Assembly (NCBI GenBank): GCA_017942005.1 | Contig: JAGAVJ010000026.1 | Coordinates: 62,001-126,000 of the forward strand | Direction: 5' to 3' | Length of the DNA stretch: 64,000 nucleotides | From: Clostridia bacterium | GTDB taxonomy: Bacteria; Bacillota; Clostridia; Oscillospirales; CAG-272 | Shown here: positions 16,734-25,404 of the stretch, in pieces | Layout: each line of letters opens with the position of its first letter | Position numbering within the stretch: the first letter of the stretch is position 1 | The notes under the pieces: model-generated | Database searches by the model: none | Told to the model about the DNA's origin: nothing | The model's input: only the letters and a program-made list of their open reading frames with translations | Translations under genes and position numbers: made by a program

Positions 16734-17077
16734 GCGTCTATCTCGGATGATGCATCCGTGGTACCGGCGCTGCTTTGTGCATTTTCAGGCTTGACAAGCT
16801 TTTCATTTTCCATTTTTTGGATTTCGAGATCGAGACGCATGGTTTCCAGCTCCCGCTTCAGCTTGCTGTTTTCTGCTTCCAGACGCGCCTTTTGGTCGGT
16901 GCAGTCGAGCAGAAGCAGAAGCGCCGCGTCAAGCTTGGAATAGTAGCGGGAGGTCTTTAAAATATCGTCCAGCTGTTCTGTGACATTTTCTGCCAGTGCA
17001 TCAACAAATTCCTGTTCGTAATCTGTATGTACGGTGAGCTGCATGCCGCTGATGGTGATCGGAAACTTGTTTTTCAT
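16730..17077 (-). CDS. zapA: Cell division protein ZapA
   Basis: A 115-residue protein with the ZapA N-terminal domain (KFPITISGMQLTVHTDYEQE) and a long C-terminal coiled coil rich in Glu and Lys (about residues 55-100). ZapA bundles FtsZ filaments at the Z-ring. ATG 17077 is preceded by AGAAAGGAAC; the frame to 17122 lacks such support. Its stop overlaps the start of the U32 peptidase gene, a pairing often seen in Clostridia. Confidence 0.88.
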   Translation of the reverse strand: MKNKFPITISGMQLTVHTDYEQEFVDALAENVTEQLDDILKTSRYYSKLDAALLLLLDCTDQKARLEAENSKLKRELETMRLDLEIQKMENEKLVKPENAQSSAGTTDASSEIDA

Positions 17078-17395
17078 GAGAATTACGTTCCTTTCTAAAA
17101 AAATTCGTTGGATGTCTTGCATTTTGGCGCAAGATATTGTATAATAAGATATCTATATTATACTACATTTCCCGTCATATGAAAAGAGCTTTTTTTAAAA
17201 AAGCGGGAATTTCTTTGAAAATTTTTTGATTGGCTATGTTCATACATAGGTGTGGTATACCGCATGCGGTGCATACGCAATACACGGTTTTCCATGTGAC
17301 GGAATTCTTGTCATAAATGGCAGAATTTTTCTGCCCAAAGCAGCAGCTTGTTTGCTGCGCATGACAGAAATAAAAGAAAGGAATCTCAGATATCC
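17078..17395. other. Divergent intergenic region between zapA and proB
   Basis: About 318 bases, AT-rich near 17140-17170 with several TATAAT-like strings on both strands. No pair of hexamers with convincing spacing was found, and no RNA gene is visible. Confidence 0.4.
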
Positions 17396-18187
17396 ATGAT
17401 ACAAGAAACATGCAACGCAAACCGCATCGTCATCAAGGTCGGCTCATCCACACTGACCTATGGTACAGGACTGATTCATCTGCGCCGTCTGGAACGTCTT
17501 GTGACGGTACTCTCCGACCTGCGCAATGCGGGAAAGGAAATTGTTCTTGTCTCCTCCGGCGCAGTTTCCGCAGGAGCTGCGGTATTGGGACTGGGGCATC
17601 ATCCCAGCTCTACAGAGGAAAAGCAGGCGACGGCGGCGGTTGGACAGAGTGAATTGATGCGCATGTACGCAGAGCAGTTTTCCAAATACGGTCATACCGT
17701 GGCGCAGATTCTTCTGACAAAGGATGTAATCGACAGTCCGGTGCGCCGTGCCAATGCGGAATCTACCTTTCATACGCTGCTTGCGATGCACTGCATTCCC
17801 ATTGTCAATGAAAATGACTGCGTTTCCTTTGAAGAACTGAACTTCGGCGGAAATGACACGCTGTCTGCATATGTGGCGCTCTTATGTTCGGCAGACCTGC
17901 TTGTCAACATGTCCGACATCGACGGCTTTTATGATTCCGACCCAAGAATCAATTCTGGCGCCAAGCGCATCGCATCGCTGGAGAGGGTAGACGACAGTGT
18001 CTTCAAAATGGCAGGCGGCGCGGGTACCAGACGCGGCACCGGCGGTATGATTGCCAAGCTCAAGGCAGCGCAGATTGTAGAGGAGGCACACATTCCGATG
18101 GTCATTGTCAACGGTGTGAATCCGGATATTCTATACGACATTACAGAAGGAAAACAGATCGGAACGATTATATACAACCATGCTTGA
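17396..18187 (+). CDS. proB: Glutamate 5-kinase
   Basis: A 263-residue amino acid kinase: RIVIKVGSSTLTYGTG is the nucleotide-binding N-terminus, IVLVSSGAVSAGAAVLG the next conserved strand, and GTGGMIAKLKAA the lysine-containing glutamate kinase signature. It phosphorylates L-glutamate in the first step of proline synthesis. The C-terminal PUA domain is absent, as in the short bacterial form. ATG 17396 follows GAAAGGA. proA, usually adjacent, is 33 kb away at 51101. A LysR gene overlaps its end by 8 bases. Confidence 0.93.
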   Translation: MIQETCNANRIVIKVGSSTLTYGTGLIHLRRLERLVTVLSDLRNAGKEIVLVSSGAVSAGAAVLGLGHHPSSTEEKQATAAVGQSELMRMYAEQFSKYGHTVAQILLTKDVIDSPVRRANAESTFHTLLAMHCIPIVNENDCVSFEELNFGGNDTLSAYVALLCSADLLVNMSDIDGFYDSDPRINSGAKRIASLERVDDSVFKMAGGAGTRRGTGGMIAKLKAAQIVEEAHIPMVIVNGVNPDILYDITEGKQIGTIIYNHA

Positions 18188-19076
18188 AAATCTTTCTCTC
18201 TACCGTGTATTTTACCGTGTCGCCCAATGCGGCTCCATCTCCGCTGCGGCAAGAGAGCTTTATCTGACCCAGCCTGCGGTCTCCGCCTCGGTAAAGGCGC
18301 TGGAGGATGCCCTGCACACCCAGCTTTTTTTCCGCACGGGACGCGGAGTATCCCTGACCCCGCAGGGAGAAATGCTGTATGGCTATATCGAACGCGCATT
18401 TACGCTTGTGGAAAGCGGAGAGGACAAGCTGCGCGACATTACGGGGCTGCGGGACGGCATTCTGCGCATCGGTGCATCGGATATGACGCTGCGTTTCTAT
18501 CTTTTGGAGCATTTGCAGCGTTTCCATGAAAATTATCCCGGTGTACGGCTGCATGTCACAAATGCGCCGACGCCCGATACCCTGTCGGCGCTCCGTGCAG
18601 GACAGATCGATTTGGGCGTCATATCGGGTCCCCTCACGCAGGAAGACGATATTCATTATCTCAGCGTGCGCAGTGTACAGGATGTCTTTGTGGAAAGTAC
18701 ATTGACGCCGGACCGCCATATCATCACGCCAGAACAGCTTTTGGAGCTGCCGCTGATTCTGCTGGAGCAGCACACCTCCACAAGAGCCTTTATTGATGCT
18801 TGGTTTGCCGGAAAGTGTGCTGGGAAAACGCCGGAAGCTGCCATTGAGCTGGCAACGTCGGATTTGATTTTAGCGTTTGCAGAGCGTGGGATTGGCGTCG
18901 GGTGCATTGTTGAAGATTTTGCACTGGATGCGATTGCCGCAGGACGGGTGCGCAAATTGCAGCTGTCCGATACGCTCCCCGCGCGAAAATTCTATCTTGT
19001 GACCTTAAAACACATTTCGCTTTCCGCGGCGGCGTCTGCGTTTTTGAGTCAGCTGAACCCTGAGGAAGAAGCGTGA
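18180..19076 (+). CDS. LysR family transcriptional regulator
   Basis: A 298-residue LysR protein: helix-turn-helix AARELYLTQPAVSASVKALE at residues 20-40, then a substrate-binding-type effector domain (GILRIGASDMTLRFYL begins it near residue 93). It overlaps proB by 8 bases, so the two are probably co-translated. A role in proline or glutamate metabolism is possible, but many such regulators act on unlinked or divergent genes. No divergent target lies next to it. A composite palindromic element begins 16 bases after its stop. Confidence 0.92.
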   Translation: MLENLSLYRVFYRVAQCGSISAAARELYLTQPAVSASVKALEDALHTQLFFRTGRGVSLTPQGEMLYGYIERAFTLVESGEDKLRDITGLRDGILRIGASDMTLRFYLLEHLQRFHENYPGVRLHVTNAPTPDTLSALRAGQIDLGVISGPLTQEDDIHYLSVRSVQDVFVESTLTPDRHIITPEQLLELPLILLEQHTSTRAFIDAWFAGKCAGKTPEAAIELATSDLILAFAERGIGVGCIVEDFALDAIAAGRVRKLQLSDTLPARKFYLVTLKHISLSAAASAFLSQLNPEEEA

Positions 19077-19091
19077 GGCGCGGTATATTTT

Positions 19092-19270
19092 GGGGAAAAC
19101 TTTTTTGCAAAAAAGCTTTTCCCCAAGCCCCTTTCAAAAAACTTTAATATGGGAGAATTTTTTTTGCACTGTCGGATTTCGGCAGTGCACTTTTTTTACT
19201 GAGCAGCAATTTTCCCCGATTGAAAGTTTTGAGGGGAGTTTGAGGGGAACTTTTTCAAAAGTTCCCCTCA
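19092..19270. repeat. Composite palindromic element, copy D
   Basis: The left hairpin (19092-19124, GGGGAAAA arms) is followed by the flank AAGCCCCTTTCAAAAAACTT. A variable middle contains its own hairpin (GCACTGTCGG/TTCGGCAGTGC). Then come the inverse flank GAAAGTTTTGAGGGG and the right hairpin TGAGGGGAAC/GTTCCCCTCA (19241-19270). The whole is a nested palindrome between a LysR stop and the GntR promoter. Confidence 0.7.
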
Positions 19271-19287
19271 TCGTTCCTATTTTCCTC

Positions 19288-19348
19288 TTGACAAATCACT
19301 GTATTAGTGGTATAATACAGTTAAACCGTATTACACGACTGATACAGT
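19288..19348 (+). promoter_or_regulatory. GntR promoter with two overlapping inverted-repeat operators
   Basis: TTGACA (19288-19293) and TATAAT (19311-19316) are exact consensus with a 17-base spacer. An inverted repeat ACTGTATTA/TAATACAGT (19298-19321) covers the -10 box, and a second, less perfect one, ACCGTATTA/TGATACAGT (19325-19348), lies just downstream. This placement fits autorepression by the adjacent YtrA-type regulator. Confidence 0.75.
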
Positions 19349-19366
19349 TGAAGAAAGGACGTCACC

Positions 19367-19774
19367 ATGCTTTCATTTGCACATTTTCAACCGGAGGACG
19401 GGATTCCCATTTATCAGCAGATTCTTCTGCACGTAAAACGCGGCATTGTGGCGGGCGTTGTGCAGAATGGAGACGAGATGCCGTCCAGGCGCGTGCTGTC
19501 TGCACTGCTCGGCGTCAATCCCAATACCATTCAAAAGGCATACCGCATGCTGGAAGAGGAGGCGCTGATGACGTCGCACGCGGGGGCGAAAAGTGTAATT
19601 GTACTGGATGAAGCACGTGCCCAAGCGGTACGGGCGGAGCTGCTTGCCTGTGATGCAAGAGGCGCGGTACGCGCATTTCGGTCGGCAGGATTGACACTTT
19701 CTGAATCCCAAGCACTGCTTGCACAGTACTGGGACGATGCACAAACGCAGCCAAATCCAAAAGACGAGGTGTAA
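19367..19774 (+). CDS. GntR family regulator, YtrA subfamily
   Basis: A 135-residue regulator with a GntR winged helix (IPIYQQILLHVKRGIVAG, then LSALLGVNPNTIQKAYRMLE) and a short C-terminal helix for dimerisation, as in the YtrA subfamily. YtrA proteins repress ABC transporter operons induced by cell-wall antibiotics or related stress. ATG 19367 has GAAAGGACGTCACC upstream. Two candidate operators overlap its promoter. It heads a run of five further genes encoding membrane proteins, an ATPase and two exported proteins. Confidence 0.92.
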   Translation: MLSFAHFQPEDGIPIYQQILLHVKRGIVAGVVQNGDEMPSRRVLSALLGVNPNTIQKAYRMLEEEALMTSHAGAKSVIVLDEARAQAVRAELLACDARGAVRAFRSAGLTLSESQALLAQYWDDAQTQPNPKDEV

Positions 19775-19883
19775 TGCCTGCACCCGCAGAAAAAATCAGG
19801 CAGAAGGCAGATGTTCCAGCGGAAGGCGTGCATTCCAATGGAAGAAAGTTTTTTTCAAAAGAAAGGAAAAATTCATAAAAATC

Positions 19884-20678
19884 ATGATGAAAATACTCTC
19901 TGTATTTGCGCTGTATGTGCGCAGCTCATTTTATAAAATTATTGTTCTTTTATTACTTATGACTGCCGGACAGATTCTGTTTTTTTACAGAAAGCTGTCC
20001 CGGGCGCTGGATGCATACGCGGGTATGGAAATCACTGCTGCGGAAACGGGCTCTTTCATTCGATTGGAGGATATGTTTTCCGCGCCGTATCTGTGGATTG
20101 TAGCGGCAGCGTTTCTGCTTATCACCGTATGTCTGTGTTTGGGCGGCACTGCCTTTGGTGCAAGGACCGGATACACGATGCAGAGACTGGGCATTTCGGA
20201 ACGCGGTACCTTTGTCTGCCAGGCGGGATATAATCTGCTTGTGTATCTTTTGTTCTGGGCGTGGGAAGCAGTATTATGCTATGGTTTGTGCCGCGTTTAC
20301 TGTACACTGGCGCCTGGGGCGTTTGTCAGTGTGCAGAGTACAGCGCTTGCGTTTTACCGCTGCTCCTATCTGCATGCGCTGCTTCCGCTTTCGGATATCG
20401 CCGGGTGGGTGTGTAATGGCCTGTGGGTTCTGACGCTTTCCGTTTCGTCGGCGGCATTCCCGTTTTTCCAGCGGCGCGGGACATTTTCTTCCGAAATCGT
20501 CCTTGCTGTGATTGTCGTTTTGTCCGCCTTCCGCTATGAGGCTGCCGGCATCTATCAATTTTTTATGACGGTTGTGCTTGTAGGTATGCTGCTTGTTTTA
20601 TGCTACAGAGTTTATGCGGCAGCTGCGCCCAAGGAGGAGTCATTAGAACAGGAGGTACAGATAGATGGAATGTCCTGA
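19884..20678 (+). CDS. Multi-pass membrane protein of a YtrA-type ABC module
   Basis: A 264-residue protein with about six hydrophobic segments (FYKIIVLLLLMTAGQILFFY first; IVLAVIVVLSAF near the end). MMKILSVFALYVRSS at 19884 is the likely start, with GAAAGGA 17 bases upstream; the frame continues back to 19719 without support. It is probably a permease-like subunit for the ATPase encoded at 21412. It overlaps the next gene by 14 bases. No family name is certain. Confidence 0.8.
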   Translation: MMKILSVFALYVRSSFYKIIVLLLLMTAGQILFFYRKLSRALDAYAGMEITAAETGSFIRLEDMFSAPYLWIVAAAFLLITVCLCLGGTAFGARTGYTMQRLGISERGTFVCQAGYNLLVYLLFWAWEAVLCYGLCRVYCTLAPGAFVSVQSTALAFYRCSYLHALLPLSDIAGWVCNGLWVLTLSVSSAAFPFFQRRGTFSSEIVLAVIVVLSAFRYEAAGIYQFFMTVVLVGMLLVLCYRVYAAAAPKEESLEQEVQIDGMS

Positions 20679-21312
20679 TCATCATGACGGTCATGACCGC
20701 TATGATTGGTACCATACAAAGCCAACGCATGACGGAAACGGAAAGCAGCACATGCAGAAAATCCGTGCGTTGGGGCACCGTATACAGGCGGCAATGAAGC
20801 GTTTTCTTACACACCATACGCCGCCGGGCATGAATATGCGCGGGGAATTCGCGTTCTTTATCATTGGAACACTTTTGGCGTTTTTGTATGCTTTGGGGTA
20901 TCTTGTGCGGTTTGCAGACGCCAAAGACGCGCTGTACCGGTATCCGTATGGCGGTCGGAAAATCCTTGACCCCTCTGCTGTGATGCCTGACTTTGAGCGG
21001 GTGTTTGACTGTGCATGGGCGGGATTTTTCATCGTTGCCCTGTGTATGACAGGATATATCTTATATCATTATCTGTACTTTTATCAAAATACAAAAAGCA
21101 TCTATCTGATGCGCCGTCTCGAGCAGCGGTGGGAATTGCACCGCCGCTGTCTGACCGCTCCGCTGATCGGCATTGGTTTGAGTCTTGCCTTTGCAGCGCT
21201 GTGCTTCGTGTTTGCGTACCTGATTTATCGATACGCAACACCTGCGGTTTGTCTGCCGGAACATGCAGGGATGTCTTTGCGTGGATTGTTGTTTGGCGTG
21301 GGAGGAGTATAG
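20665..21312 (+). CDS. Membrane protein with His/Asp-rich N-terminus
   Basis: A 215-residue protein that begins MECPDHHDGHDRYDWYHTKP, a very His/Asp-rich tail that could bind metal. Three hydrophobic segments follow (FAFFIIGTLLAFLYALGYLV, AGFFIVALCMTGYILYHYLY, LIGIGLSLAFAALCFVFAYL). GGAGGTACAGATAG lies just before ATG 20665. It overlaps the previous membrane protein gene and precedes an ABC ATPase gene, so it is probably part of the same complex. Function unknown. Confidence 0.78.
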   Translation: MECPDHHDGHDRYDWYHTKPTHDGNGKQHMQKIRALGHRIQAAMKRFLTHHTPPGMNMRGEFAFFIIGTLLAFLYALGYLVRFADAKDALYRYPYGGRKILDPSAVMPDFERVFDCAWAGFFIVALCMTGYILYHYLYFYQNTKSIYLMRRLEQRWELHRRCLTAPLIGIGLSLAFAALCFVFAYLIYRYATPAVCLPEHAGMSLRGLLFGVGGV

Positions 21313-21411
21313 TTTGAAAGATGAATCTTTCAAACCGTGTTTTGTGACTCAACCGCCTGCGGGCGCGTCACAATTCCACATTAGAAAGGAAAACTTCGCT
21401 TTCGCGAAGTT
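21312..21411. other. Three successive hairpins before the ABC ATPase gene
   Basis: GTTTGAAAGAT/ATCTTTCAAAC (21312-21335), TTGTGAC/GTCACAA with an inner CGCC/GGGCG stem (21342-21373), and AACTTCGC/GCGAAGTT (21392-21411). The third stem lies exactly between the ribosome binding site AGAAAGGA (21383-21390) and the first ATG (21412). Confidence 0.6.
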
Positions 21412-22164
21412 ATGGTCATAAAAATGTTAAATTTAAATCATGTCACAAAAAAATACGGTACACAGACCGCGCTGTCGGATGTCAGTTTGACACTGGAAAG
21501 AGGCGAAATTGTTGGACTGTTCGGTGAAAACGGTGCAGGTAAGACAACGCTGATGCAGTCGATACTCGGATTTCACCGTTTTGAAGGGGATATCACATTA
21601 GACGGCGAAAAAATTACGCATAAAAATATTACCAATATTTCTTATGCGACAAGTGCGCATTCATTTTTTGCAAATCTTTCCGCCGCGGCGCACAGGGACT
21701 TTTACCAAAGCCACTTCAAAACCTTCAACGGAGCGCGCTTTGATGCATTAATGGAGTTCTTTTCTCTGACTGCGGCAAGGCACAAGCCGCTGTTCAGCTT
21801 TTCCACCGGGCAGAAGAACCAGTTTGAGGTAATTCTTGCGCTGTCGCAGGGGGCGGATTATATCCTGATGGATGAACCGTTTGCGGGAAACGACATTTTT
21901 AACCGTGAGGATTTTTATAAGGTGCTGCTCGGCATTTTAGAGCCGCATGAAACAGTGCTTCTGTCCACACATCTCATTGAAGAGGTGTCGGATTTTATCG
22001 GACGTGCGGTGCTTCTGCACAAGGGACAGATTATAGGAGATATCCGCACGGAAGACCTTGAGGAGAGCGGCATGACGCTGACGGCATACATCAAGCAGCA
22101 GTACCGCTATCAGGGGGACCGTGTTTCAAAGGCATTGTCGGCGCTGACCGGAGAGGATTTGTAA
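21412..22164 (+). CDS. ABC transporter ATP-binding protein
   Basis: A 250-residue ATPase: Walker A GENGAGKTT (about residue 40), signature region FSTGQKNQFEVILALS in place of the canonical LSGGQ, Walker B YILMDEPF, and H-loop LLSTHLIEEV. It should energise the membrane proteins encoded just upstream. Two starts are possible: ATG 21412 directly after a hairpin, and ATG 21424 (MLNLNHVTKKYG), which matches family starts better. It belongs to the YtrA-type operon and is followed after one base by an exported protein gene. Confidence 0.93.
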   Translation: MVIKMLNLNHVTKKYGTQTALSDVSLTLERGEIVGLFGENGAGKTTLMQSILGFHRFEGDITLDGEKITHKNITNISYATSAHSFFANLSAAAHRDFYQSHFKTFNGARFDALMEFFSLTAARHKPLFSFSTGQKNQFEVILALSQGADYILMDEPFAGNDIFNREDFYKVLLGILEPHETVLLSTHLIEEVSDFIGRAVLLHKGQIIGDIRTEDLEESGMTLTAYIKQQYRYQGDRVSKALSALTGEDL

Positions 22165-22165
22165 C

Positions 22166-23845
22166 ATGGAATCTATGGAGACAAACAAAAAAGAGAGGAG
22201 AAAGAACACCTGTATGAAACCGTACAAAGGGACGGCAGCACTCTGTTTGCTTGTGCTGTTGTTTCTTGCTTGCAGTGCTGCCGCTGTCTGTGATCTTTCC
22301 CGTCAAAGCAGTGCGGTAACGCTGACAGCCCATACCGTCTTTGGTGATCCTGCCGCGGCAAAAGGGCTGTCGGTGCGGTCCCGCGCGCAGTACAGAAATC
22401 ATCTTTTCTGGGAAATGGCGCATTGCATGGAAGTGAATGCAGACGAAGACTTCACCTTGATGGAAAGCGTCAAGCCTGTCTTTTTGTGGAACCACGACGA
22501 TATGCGGAATTTTTGGGATACGGAAGCGTTTTATAAAACGAACGCGTTTCAAAAAACAGCGCAATCCTTTGCGCCGCTGCCGCAGAATGCATACGGCGAA
22601 TGTGAACTTGAATTTCATAATCAAGCGGAAGATGGCATTGATCTTTCGGAAGCAGAAGACAAAACTGGCGTTTTGTTTCAGACGCTGCTTGACGCAAATA
22701 CAATGGAAGACTTTTTCAAAACAGAAACCGGACGTATGTTTTATGATGCGGCGACAGACCCTGCCGGGGGTCTGCGTGCGGCATACAACCGGTTGTATCT
22801 TGATCTTCTCATAGAGGGTGGGACGGAAGTATCGGAAGAGATTTTTCTCTGCGATTATTACGACACCTATCCGATCACGCTGCATAACGGCAGAATCTGG
22901 AGCGGTTCAGAAACCGAAGCAGAACGCCGATGCCGTGCGGCGGTACAGTCCTATTTTCAAATTCCGGTATTAAAGGAAGACCGTGTGCGTATCGACCTTG
23001 AGGTAAACGGCAGCAGAGCCATCCATGTTGGGATTGCCACCAATGTGGGATTTGACAGCTTTTATCTGACGCCGTATGCGGCAGAAACACCGCAGACGCT
23101 CTATTTTACCTTTGATACACATACAACAGCGGGGAAGATTGTTGATACTTCCAAAATCGGAAACGGGGCGGGATATGGCATCTACCGGGTACGGTGTGAC
23201 GACGATGAAACAAACAGCCACGGAATTGACGCCTCGACAATAGAACAGATTTATTCTCTGCCTGTGGAAACGTACATCCGCGGATTATACCTGAATGCTG
23301 CGGAAACCCGCCTTTTGCTTCTTTCTGCGACAGAGGAGGACAGCGAAGCGGTTACACTGTCTGTCATCGATATCGAAAATGGAACCTGTATACAGACATT
23401 TTCCATTCCGTGCGGCAGGGTGTTCCCACAGGTGCAGATTTATGAAGACTATACAGTATTGTTCGGGGATACCTGTCTGGCGCTGCTGACGGAAGAAGAC
23501 GGTATGTATACCCTGGAATTTACAGCAGAGGTACCGTGTGACCAAAGCAAAAGGGGAATGGGAAATTTGTTTACGCGGTATAACACGGTGACAGCGCTTT
23601 GTACTACTCCCGCAGGCGGAAAAAAGCTTGCCGTTGCAGGAAACCGTTCTGCCGATGGCAGAAACGCTCTGATGCCGGGGTATTGGACCTCCATTTATGA
23701 GGCGGGAGAATGCGTATACTACGGGGAGGTGCACAGTTCCCTTGATATCGGATGGACTCCGGTACAGAACTCGGATGCAGAGGCAAACATCATCGCCGGC
23801 GGAAGATATCCTCTGCGGCTTGCATGGGAACAGAATGCAGGCTGA
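22166..23845 (+). CDS. Exported protein of the ABC module, paralogue of the next gene
   Basis: A 559-residue protein with a basic N-terminus and one hydrophobic segment (ALCLLVLLFLACSAAAVC) acting as signal or anchor. The rest is extracytoplasmic and has no family I know. Motifs GKIVDTSKI, YIRGLYLNAAETRLLLLS and SVIDIENGTCIQTF recur in the next gene, suggesting a beta-propeller-like end domain. GAGAGG precedes ATG 22166, and the gene follows the ATPase stop immediately. Likely a sensor or accessory subunit of the transporter. Confidence 0.82.
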   Translation: MESMETNKKERRKNTCMKPYKGTAALCLLVLLFLACSAAAVCDLSRQSSAVTLTAHTVFGDPAAAKGLSVRSRAQYRNHLFWEMAHCMEVNADEDFTLMESVKPVFLWNHDDMRNFWDTEAFYKTNAFQKTAQSFAPLPQNAYGECELEFHNQAEDGIDLSEAEDKTGVLFQTLLDANTMEDFFKTETGRMFYDAATDPAGGLRAAYNRLYLDLLIEGGTEVSEEIFLCDYYDTYPITLHNGRIWSGSETEAERRCRAAVQSYFQIPVLKEDRVRIDLEVNGSRAIHVGIATNVGFDSFYLTPYAAETPQTLYFTFDTHTTAGKIVDTSKIGNGAGYGIYRVRCDDDETNSHGIDASTIEQIYSLPVETYIRGLYLNAAETRLLLLSATEEDSEAVTLSVIDIENGTCIQTFSIPCGRVFPQVQIYEDYTVLFGDTCLALLTEEDGMYTLEFTAEVPCDQSKRGMGNLFTRYNTVTALCTTPAGGKKLAVAGNRSADGRNALMPGYWTSIYEAGECVYYGEVHSSLDIGWTPVQNSDAEANIIAGGRYPLRLAWEQNAG

Positions 23846-23871
23846 AATAGAATGAAAGGAACGAAAGAAAT

Positions 23872-25311
23872 ATGAAACAGCATTTGATCGCCGCGGTGGT
23901 ATGTCTGATTGCCGCTGTCATCGGTGCGGGGTATGCGATTGTCGCGCTTGCCGCAGAAACGGCTGATGTCACCTACCGCACCCATGTCACTGTTGGAGAT
24001 GCAGAAAATGCAAAAGGACTTATCATACAGGAAACATCAACGCTTGATCATCATGCGTTTTGGAATACAGAAACCCGCATTGGTACTTCCCTGCCGGAAT
24101 CGGGTACCGAATTTGCGTATCACACCAACCGGGATACGTCCGATGGAACCCGTGTACCAAACGGTACCCCTCTTGATTTTAGCAGCGACTTGACCTTTGA
24201 GGGCGGTTTCATGTCAAATGACAACACGGAAACGGAAACTGCGCCGGATGGAATTGCGGCGGTCTATGCCGCACTGTATGCACGTGCGCCGATTGGAGAA
24301 GAGGTGAGGGAAGAAATCAAGCTTTCCGATGTGTGCACCTATTATCCAATTTCCCTGCGCGGGGCGGGCAGCGGGGTGGAAAATGACCGTCTTGCAGCTG
24401 TTTTAAATGATTGCTTTCGCATTCCGGTATTGGAGGAGGAAACCTATGAAATCCATTTGACGCGGAATTCCGACACCAGTACGAGCTGGGGCTCTTCCAG
24501 CATAGGGGCGGATTCCTATACGCTGTGGACATGTTCTGTGTTGAAATTGGATGCAGACGCTACAGGGGATGGAGAAAATTCCAATCTGTTTGGGAGCACC
24601 GGACGTTCCAATGACGGAACACACGGCAGCTGCTATGTTGCATTTTCTGCCAGAACACAGAAGGGAAAGCTTGTCGACACAAGCGAAATTCGCGATGGGT
24701 TTGGCATTTATAAAATGGATTGCACGGTACAGCCGTATCGGGGAACTTTATATGACGCGGACAGTCTGTCCCTGTTTTGTCCGCTTCCGCCGCAAACAGA
24801 AATCTGCGATTTGTATCTCAATGGAGAGGGAACACAGCTGCTGCTTGTTACAAAAGCGGGGGAGCATGCGGTCGGCATTTCTGTGTATGCACTGGAAAGT
24901 GGGATATGTACACAATCGATCACAGTGGATATAGAGGACGGTGCATATTCCCACATCATAACGGAAGATGGCTATATGGTGGTCGTCACAACCAACGCGC
25001 TGTGTGTGCTGACGGAGGATGATGGCGTGTGGAGCGAGGAATTCACCGCGCAAACGCAAGGAATATGGGAGGATGAGATTCTTTCCAATAACCTTTCTGC
25101 TCTTGTGACGGCGTTTGACGGACAACGGCTTGCCGCTGCTTGCGGTCTGAACCGCATCTGCGGCTATGCCGCTGCTGTCTATACAAAGGAAGGCTGCATT
25201 TATGCCGCCACGATGGAAAGCAGTCTCAATACACCGGCAAAAAGAAAGGAAACCACATGGAACTCTGCATATGACGCTATGCAGCTTGCGCTGCGGGTAC
25301 AATGGGAGTAA
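23872..25311 (+). CDS. Exported protein of the ABC module, paralogue of the previous gene
   Basis: A 479-residue protein with an N-terminal signal or anchor (LIAAVVCLIAAVIGAGYAIV) and a large outside domain. It shares with the preceding protein the blocks GKLVDTSEI, EICDLYLNGEGTQLLLVT and a 'CTQS' strand, and the early block VTYRTHVTVGDAENAKGLII parallels TLTAHTVFGDPAAAKGLSV. The two probably arose by tandem duplication. GAAAGGAACG lies upstream of ATG 23872. A terminator follows its stop. Confidence 0.82.
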   Translation: MKQHLIAAVVCLIAAVIGAGYAIVALAAETADVTYRTHVTVGDAENAKGLIIQETSTLDHHAFWNTETRIGTSLPESGTEFAYHTNRDTSDGTRVPNGTPLDFSSDLTFEGGFMSNDNTETETAPDGIAAVYAALYARAPIGEEVREEIKLSDVCTYYPISLRGAGSGVENDRLAAVLNDCFRIPVLEEETYEIHLTRNSDTSTSWGSSSIGADSYTLWTCSVLKLDADATGDGENSNLFGSTGRSNDGTHGSCYVAFSARTQKGKLVDTSEIRDGFGIYKMDCTVQPYRGTLYDADSLSLFCPLPPQTEICDLYLNGEGTQLLLVTKAGEHAVGISVYALESGICTQSITVDIEDGAYSHIITEDGYMVVVTTNALCVLTEDDGVWSEEFTAQTQGIWEDEILSNNLSALVTAFDGQRLAAACGLNRICGYAAAVYTKEGCIYAATMESSLNTPAKRKETTWNSAYDAMQLALRVQWE

Positions 25312-25370
25312 TCGAATCGGTTTGCTCTGACGATATCGGCAATTGAAAAAAACATAAAACATGGATAAAA

Positions 25371-25404
25371 GGCTGTTCCATCCGGAAATGTGATGGAACG
25401 GCTT
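25371..25404 (+). terminator. Terminator of the YtrA-type operon
   Basis: GGCTGTTCCATC pairs with GATGGAACGGCT (with one G-U pair) around a 9-base loop, followed by TTTTTG. It lies 60 bases after the last gene of the module. Confidence 0.8.

Noticed and set aside
22091..22885. Minus-strand frame of 264 codons
   Set aside because: Antisense to the ATPase end and exported protein gene; no start signal and no domain-like sequence.
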